From Thermoguttaceae bacterium (GTDB taxonomy: Bacteria; Planctomycetota; Planctomycetia; Pirellulales; Thermoguttaceae), in NCBI GenBank assembly GCA_017937685.1, contig JAGBDD010000045.1, positions 1-49,254 on the forward strand: a DNA stretch of 49,254 nucleotides. Reading direction: 5' to 3'. Every line of letters begins with the position of its first letter. The first letter of the stretch is position 1. Below are positions 25,203 to 33,708 of the stretch, in pieces. A model generated the notes under the pieces. That model worked only from the letters and a program-made list of their open reading frames with translations. It made no database searches and was not told the origin of the DNA. A program made the position numbers and the translations under genes.

Positions 25203-28200
25203 ATGTCGGGTAGTTACACCGAATGTAATTTCGAAAACGGCGTTATGTCGCTTTTCAGGGAGGAACTCGGGTACCAAACGCGACGCGGCGCCGAGGTCGA
25301 ACGGGATTATCGCGAGCCGTTTTCCGAAGTCGATTTAACGCAAGCGTTGCGGCGCGTCAACCCGAACCTTCCGGACGAGGCCCTCGACGACGCCGTCCGC
25401 AAGATTCGGCATATTGAAATCGGAACCTTAACTCAACGGAACAAAGAGTTTACCGACTACCTCCAAAACGGCGTCGAAGTCCGATATTTCGAACGCGGCG
25501 AGGAGCGCTACGCCCGGGCGTATCTGCTCGACTACCGCGCCCCGGAGAATAACGAGTTCGTCGCCGTCAACCAGTGGAATTACGTCGAAAACGGGCTAAC
25601 AAAGCGTTTCGACGTCGTCGTTTACGTCAACGCGCTGCCCCTTGTCGTCGTCGAGTTGAAGTCGCCGGTTCGGGACGGCGTCGACGCAAGCTCCGCGTAT
25701 CGGCAGTTGCGCAATTACATCGCCGACGCGCCTAACTTCTTCGTTTACAACGCTTTTTGCGTGATGAGCGATATGGTTCAGTCGAAAGTCGGGACGATTA
25801 CGTCCCCCGAAACGCGCTTCGCCGAGTGGAAGTCCGAAAACGGCGAGCGCCGAAGCGGCGAAACGACGGGCTTTACGCCGTTCGACATTTTCTTTCGCGG
25901 CCTTTTCGAGAAGCGCCGCTTCCTCGATCTCGTCAAGAACTTCGTTTGCTTCGCGTCCGACGGTCGCTCCGACGTCAAAATTTTGGCCGGCTACCACCAA
26001 TATTTCGCGGTCAAAAAAGCGGTCGAGTCGACGCGCCGCGCTCGCGAACTCGGCGACGGGAAGGGCGGCGTCTTTTGGCATACGCAAGGAAGCGGAAAGT
26101 CTTTCTCCATGACGTTTTACGCCAAAGCGATTCAAGACGCGCTCGACTCGCCGACCCTCGTCGTCCTCACCGACCGCAACGACTTGGACGACCAACTTTT
26201 CCTGCAGTTTACGAAATGTCGCGACTTTTTGCGTCAGACGCCGGAGCGCGCCGAAACGAAGGAGGGCCTGCGCGAACTTTTGGAAGGGCGCAAAGCGAAC
26301 GGGATTTTCTTTTCGACGATTCATAAGTTCTTGCCGCCCAACGAGAAAGACGAAGCGAAACGCGCCGAATGGCTCGCCCGAATTAACGAGCCGCTGACCG
26401 AGCGGCGCGACGTCGTCGTCATCGCCGACGAAGCGCACCGGAGCCAATACGGGTTGCGCGAAAAATTCGACAAAGAGAGCGGGAAAACGTCGTTCGGCGC
26501 CGCGCTCTTGATTCGTAAAGCGTTGCCGAACGCGGTTTACCTCGGCTTCACCGGAACGCCGATTTCCGCCGCCGACCGCGACACCCGGGAGGTTTTCGGC
26601 GATTACGTCGACGTCTACGACATGACGCAAGCGGTCGAAGACGGCGCGACGAAGCCGGTCTATTACGAGAGCCGCGTTATTAAACTCGGGCTAAACGCCG
26701 AGAATCTGCGACTTATCGACGAAGAATACGACAAACTGGCGCAAAACGCCGAGTCGGAGGCGATCGAACGGAGCAAGCGCGAACTTTCCGGACTCGACGC
26801 CGTGTTGGGACACGACGCGACCGTCAACGCCCTTGTCGACGATATTTTGTCGCACTACGAAGGGAACCGCGCCAACCTCTTGACCGGCAAGGCGTTAATC
26901 GTCGCGTACAAACGGGAAATCGCGATGAAAATTTATCGCCGCATTCTCGAACTTCGGCCCGGTTGGGGGGAGAAGGTCGCCGTCGTGATGACCGGCTCGA
27001 ACGACGACCCGGAGGATTGGAAACCGATTATCGGCGATAAAAAGCGGAAAAACGAGCTGGCGCAACGCTTTAAGGACGACGCCGGGCCGCTGAAAATCGC
27101 GATCGTCGTCGATATGTGGCTGACCGGATTCGACGTGCCGTCGCTGGCGACGATGTACGTTTATAAACCGATGAAGGGACACAACTTAATGCAGGCGATC
27201 GCCCGCGTCAACCGCGTTTTTCCGGAGAAGGAGGGCGGCCTCGTCGTCGACTACGTCGGGATCGCGTCGGCGTTGAAGGAGGCGATGAACGAGTACACCG
27301 AGCGCGACCGCGAGAATTACGGCGATTTAAACGTTGCAAAAACGGCGCTTGCGACGTTCCGAGCGAAGCTCGAAGTTTGTCGCGATCTGACGCATGGCTT
27401 CGATTATTCCGAGTTTGTCGACGGTTCCGACTTGGCGCGCGGCAAAATTATCGCCGACGCGGTCGATTTCGCGCTGGCCGAGGACGCGTCGCAAGCCGGC
27501 CTCAAAGAAGAAGATCGGTTAAGTCGCGTCTTGGCGAAAGAGGCGTTGGCGATGAAAAAGGCGCTTTCCCTTTGCGCGTCGCTCGTCGAGGAGACGGAGC
27601 GTCGCGAGGCGGCGTTTTTCGAGGCGTTGCGGTCGGTTTTGGTTCGGTTCGCGACCGTCGGCGGCGCCGGAGGTAAGAAACTCGGGCTTTTCGAAATCAA
27701 CGACCAAATCAACGAGCTGTTAAAGCAAAGCCTTAAAAGCGAAGGAGTTGTAAACCTCTTCGCCGACGTTCGCGACGAGTTTTCGCTCTTCGACCCGGAG
27801 TTTATGGCCGAGATCGCGAAGATGAAGCGCCGGAATTTGGCCGTCGAGTTGCTCAAACGCCTAATCGCCGAGCAAATCAAGGTTTACCGTCGGACGAACG
27901 TCGTCCAAGCGAAGAAGTTTTCGGAGCTTTTCTCCGCCGCGACGCGGCGTTATTTCGACGGCCTTCTTACCAACGAAGAGACGATCGCCGAGTTGCTAAA
28001 CCTCGCGAAGGAGATTGTCGACGCGGCGGCCCGCGGCGAGGAAATGGGCCTAACTCCCGAAGAAAAAGCGTTTTACGACGCGCTCGCGCAACCGAAAGCG
28101 GTTCAAGATTTTTACGAGAACGAACAACTTGTCGCGCTGACGAAAGCGTTGACCGAGGAACTGCGACGCAACTTAACGATCGACTGGCGACGCAAGAAAA

Positions 28201-28355
28201 GCGCGCGGGCCGATATGCGTCGAATGGTAAAGCGTTTGCTGAAACGGTTTAAGTATCCGCCGGAAGAAGCCGCCGACGCGCTCGACGCCGTCTTGGCGCA
28301 GTGCGAAACTTGGGTCGACAACATTTCGCTCGCGTCTGACGCCGCGCAAAATTGA
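25203..28355 (+). CDS. hsdR: Type I restriction endonuclease subunit
   Basis: 1050 residues, full length. The PD-(D/E)xK nuclease appears as RFDVVVYVNALPLVVVELK (Asp137, Glu151, Lys153). The SF2 translocase has Walker A TQGSGKSFSM (near 295), DEAHRSQYG (near 408), FTGTPI (near 447) and the late helicase motifs DMWLTGFDVP and QAIARVNRVF. It cuts unmodified DNA at a distance after translocation by the HsdRMS complex. An AGAGGA site precedes the ATG. Composition returns to that of the host genome. It is convergent with lpxB. Confidence 0.96.
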   Translation: MSGSYTECNFENGVMSLFREELGYQTRRGAEVERDYREPFSEVDLTQALRRVNPNLPDEALDDAVRKIRHIEIGTLTQRNKEFTDYLQNGVEVRYFERGEERYARAYLLDYRAPENNEFVAVNQWNYVENGLTKRFDVVVYVNALPLVVVELKSPVRDGVDASSAYRQLRNYIADAPNFFVYNAFCVMSDMVQSKVGTITSPETRFAEWKSENGERRSGETTGFTPFDIFFRGLFEKRRFLDLVKNFVCFASDGRSDVKILAGYHQYFAVKKAVESTRRARELGDGKGGVFWHTQGSGKSFSMTFYAKAIQDALDSPTLVVLTDRNDLDDQLFLQFTKCRDFLRQTPERAETKEGLRELLEGRKANGIFFSTIHKFLPPNEKDEAKRAEWLARINEPLTERRDVVVIADEAHRSQYGLREKFDKESGKTSFGAALLIRKALPNAVYLGFTGTPISAADRDTREVFGDYVDVYDMTQAVEDGATKPVYYESRVIKLGLNAENLRLIDEEYDKLAQNAESEAIERSKRELSGLDAVLGHDATVNALVDDILSHYEGNRANLLTGKALIVAYKREIAMKIYRRILELRPGWGEKVAVVMTGSNDDPEDWKPIIGDKKRKNELAQRFKDDAGPLKIAIVVDMWLTGFDVPSLATMYVYKPMKGHNLMQAIARVNRVFPEKEGGLVVDYVGIASALKEAMNEYTERDRENYGDLNVAKTALATFRAKLEVCRDLTHGFDYSEFVDGSDLARGKIIADAVDFALAEDASQAGLKEEDRLSRVLAKEALAMKKALSLCASLVEETERREAAFFEALRSVLVRFATVGGAGGKKLGLFEINDQINELLKQSLKSEGVVNLFADVRDEFSLFDPEFMAEIAKMKRRNLAVELLKRLIAEQIKVYRRTNVVQAKKFSELFSAATRRYFDGLLTNEETIAELLNLAKEIVDAAARGEEMGLTPEEKAFYDALAQPKAVQDFYENEQLVALTKALTEELRRNLTIDWRRKKSARADMRRMVKRLLKRFKYPPEEAADALDAVLAQCETWVDNISLASDAAQN

Positions 28356-28361
28356 CACGGC

Positions 28362-28394
28362 GTCGCGACTTGGCGCGCTTCCAAACGTCGCGAC
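28362..28394. terminator. Hairpin between convergent hsdR and lpxB
   Basis: GTCGCGAC-TTGG pairs with CCAA-AC-GTCGCGAC (8+4 bases, 2-base bulge) in a 61-base convergent gap. No T-run on either side; a two-way terminator is plausible. Confidence 0.45.
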
Positions 28395-28416
28395 AAGGCG
28401 AAGCGGTTTAAGGCGT

Positions 28417-29907
28417 TCAAGAAACGTCGGCGTCGGCGTCGCGGCGGGCGAGTTCTTCGGCGATTTTTTCGACGGCTAGCTCGATCGGCGAGTCGACGAA
28501 GTCGGTCGCTTGGCGGAGCGTTTCCAGTTCGGCGATTCGGCGGTTGCGCGACGCGGCGTCGAGGAACCAATCGGCGAGAATCGCGGCGGCTTCGTCGCTG
28601 CGGTCGTTCGGCGAAATGAACTCCGGGAAGAGCATCAGGGCGCGTTCGCGGGCGGTGTGTTCCGTCTGTTTCGCGAATTCGCCCTTCGGATAGAACGGCG
28701 TTTCGCCCGGGACGCGGGAAATCGCCAGCAAGTTCGTCAGCGTGATGTATTTAACGCGTTTCAAAAATCGAAGCGCGAAATGTTGCAGTTTTCCGATGCG
28801 ATAAAGGATTACCGTCGGCTTGCAGAGCGACAACAACTCGATCGAAACGGAACCGGAAACCGCCAAGCAACACGTCGCCGCGCGCATTAATTCCGGCGTT
28901 TTGCCGACGTAAACCGGGTAATCGAGCCCGCGACGCTCCAACTCGGCGCGAGCGATTTCCGCGTGTTCCTCCCGAAACGCCGCGACGACCGGGCGAACGT
29001 CCGGCGCCGCCGCGCAAACTTTTTGCGCCGTCGTCAGCAGGTCGGCGATATTGCCGGTTACTTCTTGGTTGCGCGAACCCGGTAAAATCGTTAAATATTG
29101 CGCGCCTTGACTCGGCGGAGCGGAGGGCGTCGCCGCGACGACGTTCGGAACTCGGGAAGCGTTTGGGGGAGCGGACGGTTGAGCGATCGCGTCGACGGTT
29201 TCGGCGGGAACGGCGGACGGTTGGGGGGGGGCGTCGACGGTTTCGGCGTTAAAATCGGTTTTATCGGTCGAGTCGGCGAGCGGCGTCGCGGTCGAACGTC
29301 CGTTTTCGGCGCTTTCGAGGTCGGCTAAGAACGCCGCGTCGAGTTGCGGATTGCGCGTCGACTCGAAAAACGGATGCCCGATCAACGTCGACCGGACGCC
29401 GTTTTCGCGGAACCAAGCGTCTTCAAACGCGAAACAGGAGAGAACGAGATCGGCCAAACGGCGCATTTTCTTGACGCGCCATTGGGCCCAACCCCAAATT
29501 TGCGGCGGCATAAAATAAACGACCGGAACGCCCGCCGCCCTCGCTTTTTTCGCGATTTTCCAGTTAAAACCGGGAAAATCGACAAGGATTACCGCGTCCG
29601 GACGCTCGTCGCGGAAAATTTTGTCGGCGTTTTTCAAAATGCGAAGGAAATTCGGCAGGTTCGCGACGGCTCGCCCGATCCACATCACCGCGAATTGCGT
29701 TAAGTCGACGCGAACGTCGCAGGAAGTCGCCGCCGTTTTCGGGCCCGCGTATCCGACGAAACGAGCGTTCGGGAAGCGACGTTCGAGCGCTTCGACGAGT
29801 CGGGCCGCGTGCGCGTCGCCGCTTGGGTCGCCGGCGGAGATGAAGAAAAAGGGACGGCGCGGCGTTTCGGAAAGGGCGGCGGAAGCGTCGAAAGGAACGG
29901 AGGGCAT
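28417..29907 (-). CDS. lpxB: Lipid-A-disaccharide synthase with a Pro-rich insert
   Basis: 496 residues, against about 380 in most homologues. It joins UDP-diacylglucosamine and lipid X in lipid A synthesis at the inner membrane, so the cell has an LPS-type outer membrane. Signatures: FFISAGDPSGDAHAARL, LVDFPGFNWKIAKKAR, MPPQIWGWAQWRVKKMR, LIGHPFFE, LTILPGSRNQEV and AVSGSVSIELL. Residues about 190-268 are an extra Pro/Ala/Thr-rich segment with an internal duplication (AETVDAPPQPSAVP, AETVDAIAQPSAPP). No ribosome site is visible before the ATG. Confidence 0.94.
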   Translation of the reverse strand: MPSVPFDASAALSETPRRPFFFISAGDPSGDAHAARLVEALERRFPNARFVGYAGPKTAATSCDVRVDLTQFAVMWIGRAVANLPNFLRILKNADKIFRDERPDAVILVDFPGFNWKIAKKARAAGVPVVYFMPPQIWGWAQWRVKKMRRLADLVLSCFAFEDAWFRENGVRSTLIGHPFFESTRNPQLDAAFLADLESAENGRSTATPLADSTDKTDFNAETVDAPPQPSAVPAETVDAIAQPSAPPNASRVPNVVAATPSAPPSQGAQYLTILPGSRNQEVTGNIADLLTTAQKVCAAAPDVRPVVAAFREEHAEIARAELERRGLDYPVYVGKTPELMRAATCCLAVSGSVSIELLSLCKPTVILYRIGKLQHFALRFLKRVKYITLTNLLAISRVPGETPFYPKGEFAKQTEHTARERALMLFPEFISPNDRSDEAAAILADWFLDAASRNRRIAELETLRQATDFVDSPIELAVEKIAEELARRDADADVS

Positions 29908-29985
29908 TGGCGAGCGTCGGCGTTGGTAAAGCGGGGAAACGGAAGGACGGGGAACGCGTCGCCGTCGTTTTTGCGTTAGTTTGGG

Positions 29986-30555
29986 TTAAATAGTAAAATT
30001 AACGGGGGCGCTTTTACGGGCGGTTTCGAGCAATTCGGAGATTAGAATCGCGTTCAAAAATTCTTGCCGCTTAGTTTCGGCGTCTTGCCAAGCGCGGTCG
30101 AAAAGAGCGCGGGTCGCGTCGGCTTCGACGTTCGACGAGGTCGCGGGAACGATTTTGCGACGTTTGTCGGTCGCGCGGTCTTTACCGAACGCCGGGGAGG
30201 CGTCGTTTTCGGCTTGACGTTTGTTTGACTCCGCTTCTTTCGGTTGGGTCGGCGGCGTTTCGGCGGCGGCGACGACGAGACCGAGCGTCAACTCGGCGGG
30301 GTCGGCGATTAAACGAAAACCGCCGAAGGAACCGCGCGCCGTTTCGACGATTCCAAAGCGGCGAAGACGTTGCAAAACTTGCGTTAAAAAACGTTCCGAA
30401 AGGCCGTATTTCTCGGCGATTTTGCGCGCCGACGTCGGACGACCGGTCGGACGTTCGAGCGCCAACTCGAAAACGGCCAACGCCGCGCACTCGGCTCGCG
30501 CCGACGGTCGCGCCGCGTCGACCGACCAAGTTGGGAAGGACGATTTCGAATCCAT
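29986..30555 (-). CDS. Rrf2 family transcription regulator
   Basis: 189 residues. The winged helix spans about residues 20-95: ALAVFELAL, SARKIAEKYGLSERFLTQVLQRLRR split by the turn, and the wing ETARGSFGGFRLI, which is characteristic of Rrf2. The only cysteine (AECAAL) is before the recognition helix, so the three-Cys iron-sulphur site of IscR-type members is missing. Residues 100-150 are a Lys/Glu/Ala-rich linker not seen in most homologues. It probably senses something other than Fe-S status. It lies upstream of lpxB on the same strand with a gap of 78 bases. Confidence 0.85.
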   Translation of the reverse strand: MDSKSSFPTWSVDAARPSARAECAALAVFELALERPTGRPTSARKIAEKYGLSERFLTQVLQRLRRFGIVETARGSFGGFRLIADPAELTLGLVVAAAETPPTQPKEAESNKRQAENDASPAFGKDRATDKRRKIVPATSSNVEADATRALFDRAWQDAETKRQEFLNAILISELLETARKSAPVNFTI

Positions 30556-30748
30556 TGGGCCGTTAAAATCGTTAAAAAGGTTCTAAACGACGCGTTAATC
30601 CTCGTTTATTCGATTCACATTGCGCAAATTGCCGATTTTCGACAAAGAAACGGCGTATTGTCGTCGACGTTCGAGCGCGCAAATACTTCGGTAAACGAAG
30701 GACGTTAAACCCGCTAAAATCAACGCGACGGGAAAACGCCGCGCCGAA

Positions 30749-31708
30749 CTAATTGACGACGTTGATCGGCGAACCGGCGGCGAACGCGCGCAAATTCTCG
30801 GCGGCGACGGCGAGCAGACGGGTTCGCGCTTCGAGCGTCGCCCAAGCGGTGTGCGGCGAAATGAAGCAATTCGGGGCGTCGATCAGCGGATTTTCCGGGC
30901 TCGGCGGTTCGGTCGAAAGAACGTCGACGCCGACGCCGCCCAGTTTCCCGGAGGAAAGCGCCGCCGCGACCGCCGCTTCGTCGAGCAGCGGGCCGCGACC
31001 GGTGTTGATTAGCCAAGCGCCGGTTTTAACGCGACTTAAACGCTCCGCGTCGACGAGATTTTTCGTCGCTTCGGTCAGCGGGCAGTGCAACGAAATCGCG
31101 TCGCTCGTCGCGAAAAGTTCGTCGAGGCTAACGGCGCGAACGCCCGGCGCGGGCTCCGAACCGACCGTCAAACGCGGGCCAAACGCGACGACCTCCATTC
31201 CGAACGCCCGAGCGACCTCCGCGACGCGGCGACCGATCGTTCCGAAACCGACGATTCCGAGCCGCTTGCCGAAAAGTTCCGTCAACGGGCCGCGAGTGAA
31301 GGTGAAATCGGGCGCGGTCGACCAAGCGCCGTCGCGAACCGCCGCCGCGTTGACGGCGAGACTCGACGCGAGGTTCAGCAGGTGAGCGAAAGTCGACTGA
31401 ACGACCGATTCGGCGCTATAGGTCGGGACGTTGGTAACGACGACGCCTCGTTCGCGCGCTTTTTTCAGGTCGACGACGTTGAAACCGGTCGCTAAAACCC
31501 CGATATACCGCAAATTCGGAAGCGCGTCGAGCGTTTTTGCGTCGAAAACGACTTTGTTCGTCAACGCGACGTCGGCGTCGAAGGTTCGCGCGACCGTTTC
31601 GGAAGCGGGAGTGCGGTCGTAAATCGTTAGGTCGCCGAGTTCGCGAAAGGCGTCCCAATTTAAGTCGCCGGGGTTGGCGGTAAAACCGTCTAAAACGACA
31701 ATTTTCAT
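30749..31708 (-). CDS. D-2-hydroxyacid dehydrogenase (glycerate/hydroxypyruvate type)
   Basis: 319 residues. It is an NAD(P)H-linked enzyme reducing a 2-oxoacid such as hydroxypyruvate or glyoxylate in the cytoplasm. The Rossmann motif LGIVGFGTIGRRVAEVARAF (near residue 150), the active-site Arg in NTGRGPLLDE (near 240) and the Glu/His pair in VLSTEPP and ISPHTAW are seen. The N-terminal lid domain contains VLATGFNVVDLKKARERGV. It is followed downstream by the Rrf2 gene after 193 bases. Confidence 0.92.
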   Translation of the reverse strand: MKIVVLDGFTANPGDLNWDAFRELGDLTIYDRTPASETVARTFDADVALTNKVVFDAKTLDALPNLRYIGVLATGFNVVDLKKARERGVVVTNVPTYSAESVVQSTFAHLLNLASSLAVNAAAVRDGAWSTAPDFTFTRGPLTELFGKRLGIVGFGTIGRRVAEVARAFGMEVVAFGPRLTVGSEPAPGVRAVSLDELFATSDAISLHCPLTEATKNLVDAERLSRVKTGAWLINTGRGPLLDEAAVAAALSSGKLGGVGVDVLSTEPPSPENPLIDAPNCFISPHTAWATLEARTRLLAVAAENLRAFAAGSPINVVN

Positions 31709-31814
31709 TTTATCGCCGTTAGTTTTAGGTTAAATAGGGGGAATGCGTCAAAATAAGGGAAAACGAGACGGAAGAAAACGTCGGTTTAACGCGACGGATT
31801 TAAGAGCGGAACTC

Positions 31815-32120
31815 TTAAGCCAGCATTGTTTCCATCTGTTCTTGCATTTGCGACTCGATCATACCTTTTACCATCATCGCGACAAAAGGCAGGTTCAGGT
31901 TGACGACGACGTCCGATTCTTCGATTTTCAGGGTTCCGTCGACGCGATAACCGAAAAGAGTCATCGCAAAATCGAGATTGTACGGATCGTTCCAAACCTC
32001 TTTCGAAACGGACGCGACGTTCGCCTTGTTGATTTTTTCTGAAGCGATTCGTTCTTTAATACGACGCGCGGCTTCTTCTTTGCCGAGCGAGTGCGGATAG
32101 TTTTTCGTCAAATTGGGCAT
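31815..32120 (-). CDS. Polyhydroxyalkanoic acid system family protein
   Basis: 101 residues from the ATG at 32120; an upstream TTG would add nine residues but has no better ribosome site. The start MPNLTKNYPHSLGKEEAARR and the later GYRVDGTLKIEESDVVVNLN and LPFVAMMVKGMIE match the PHA_gran_rgn family, small START-like proteins often found near PHA granule genes. No PHA synthase is in the window, so its role in storage granules is not confirmed. Confidence 0.75.
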   Translation of the reverse strand: MPNLTKNYPHSLGKEEAARRIKERIASEKINKANVASVSKEVWNDPYNLDFAMTLFGYRVDGTLKIEESDVVVNLNLPFVAMMVKGMIESQMQEQMETMLA

Positions 32121-32199
32121 TCGAGGTTTCGTCCTTGAAGTCGACAAAATGAAGGGAAAGCAAAGGGCGTTCGACGCGACGAAACCGAACGCAACCCCG

Positions 32200-32258
32200 C
32201 CCGCTTAAAAAGGAACGCTCGCGCAAGATTCGACGCGGCGCGTTCCCGTTTAAGCGGG
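32200..32258. repeat. Long inverted repeat downstream of the isomerase gene
   Basis: Arms of 19 bases at 32200-32218 and 32240-32258 match at 17 positions across a 21-base loop. It lies between the isomerase stop (32318) and the next minus gene; it may be a terminator or RNA-stabilising hairpin, without a T-run. Confidence 0.55.
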
Positions 32259-32317
32259 AAGAAAAAGGGGAGAGCGTTTGACAACCTTCGACAAAACGCT
32301 CGTCCTCAAAAGGGCGA

Positions 32318-33160
32318 TTAGAGCGTCGCTTTAATCGCGTTGATGACTTCGATCGCTTGACCGATTTCAGCTTTTTGGCGTTCCGGTTCTTCCGGAATTT
32401 CGCGTTCGATCGTCAGCGGGCCTTCGTACCCGACTTCGGCGAGCGTTTGGATGAAGAGTTTCGCGTCGACGTCGCCTTGGCCGAACGGAACTTCGCAACC
32501 CCAATCGACGCCCGGGACGCCGGTCGTTTTCTTCGCGTCCTTGCAGTGGCAGGAACGGATGTATTTCGCGACCTTTTTCAACGATTCGATCGGTTCGCCC
32601 ATTCCGTACAGAATCAGGTTCGCCGGGTCGAAGTTGATGAAAATGTTGTCGCGGTTGACGTCGCCGAGGAACGCGAGGAGGTTTTCGGCGGTTTCTTGAC
32701 CGGTTTCGAGGTGGAGGCGTTGACCGTTGCCTTTCAGGTAGTCGCAGTATTCTTGAATCGCGGCGACCATTCCTTTGTAGAGGTCGGAATCGACGTCGTG
32801 CGGGACGAAACCGATGTGCGAACCGATCGCTTCGACGCCGAGGAGTTTGGCGAAGTCGGCGATTTCGCGAGCTTCGGCGAGACGAGCGGCGCGCGTTTCT
32901 TCCGGAACGAAACCGACCGTTTTCGCGGTGATTTCGATCGTTTCGTAACTTTCGCCTTCGAAACCGAGGAAGACGACGGTTGTTTTAATGCCGTATTCGT
33001 CGAGTTTGGCGAGGAACGCCTTAGCGTTTTCCGGGGTGCGGGATTCTTTCGCCGGGGTGTGCAGTTGAATCGTTTTGACGCCGAGGTCGCGAACGACTTC
33101 CAATTTGACGCCGAGACCCGCGTCGATGCTGGCGAAAACGCCGATCGGCATTTTTTCCAT
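32318..33160 (-). CDS. Sugar phosphate isomerase/epimerase (TIM barrel)
   Basis: 280 residues from the ATG at 33160, behind AAAGGA. The AP-endonuclease-2/xylose-isomerase-like barrel is seen in IGVFASIDAGLG, VKTIQLHTPA, GSHIGFVPHD, LHLETGQET, FINFDPANLILYG, HCKDAKKT and LTIEREIPE, with the metal-binding Glu, Asp, His and Glu at strand ends. Such enzymes isomerise or epimerise sugars or inositols and often work with Gfo/Idh/MocA oxidoreductases, one of which is at 10474. The promoter at 33319 gives a leader of about 150 bases. Confidence 0.9.
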   Translation of the reverse strand: MEKMPIGVFASIDAGLGVKLEVVRDLGVKTIQLHTPAKESRTPENAKAFLAKLDEYGIKTTVVFLGFEGESYETIEITAKTVGFVPEETRAARLAEAREIADFAKLLGVEAIGSHIGFVPHDVDSDLYKGMVAAIQEYCDYLKGNGQRLHLETGQETAENLLAFLGDVNRDNIFINFDPANLILYGMGEPIESLKKVAKYIRSCHCKDAKKTTGVPGVDWGCEVPFGQGDVDAKLFIQTLAEVGYEGPLTIEREIPEEPERQKAEIGQAIEVINAIKATL

Positions 33161-33318
33161 ATTAAAATTCCTTTCTTGCGCGCTAAAGCGATTTTTCGTT
33201 GAAAAATGGCGCCGCGACGCCTGTTTTGCGTCGCGTTGGTATCGAAATTGCGAGTTTTGACGTTTCGGCAAAATATAAGGCGCAAAACCGTCCGCCGTCG
33301 TCGACTCGACTTTTCTTC

Positions 33319-33347
33319 AGTATACCGCGCGGGCCGCTCTTTTTCAA
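33319..33347 (-). promoter_or_regulatory. Sigma70-type promoter for the isomerase gene
   Basis: On the minus strand TTGAAA (33347-33342), 17-base spacer, TATACT (33324-33319). Confidence 0.65.
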
Positions 33348-33540
33348 ACGCAAAACGCGATTTTCTCGGAATTTTTTTTATTTTTTGCGGATTTTTGCGG
33401 CGTCGACGCGAAAACGGCGGCGTTTGACGCGGTAAAAAAGGAAAAAAGCGGCGATGAAGAGCGGCGTCGCGAGCGTTCGACCGAACGGTAAGAAAAAGGG
33501 GCGATTTTGCGCGATTTTGCGAATCCGCGGCGTCGGGCGC

Positions 33541-33569
33541 TTGCTTTTGCCGTCGAGATTGTTTAAGAT
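33541..33569 (+). promoter_or_regulatory. Promoter candidate for the GHL10 gene
   Basis: TTGCTT (33541-33546), 17-base spacer, TAAGAT (33564-33569), 140 bases before the ATG. Confidence 0.45.
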
Positions 33570-33708
33570 GATAGCGAACCGGCGCGGCGTTTGGAACGTT
33601 TATTAATAAATAAGGGCAAAACGGACGTTGGAGACGCGAGATTCCCAGCGTTCGTTGGCTAAAACGCGCAAAATAAAAAGATTAACGCGAAAGCGGAGGA
33701 GTTTGACG

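Larger units (their letters stand above)
33161..33708. other. Divergent regulatory gap
   Basis: 548 bases between the isomerase (minus) and the GHL10 gene (plus), with no convincing gene. It contains one promoter candidate for each direction and a TTTATTAATAAATAAGGG element (33599-33616). Confidence 0.6.
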
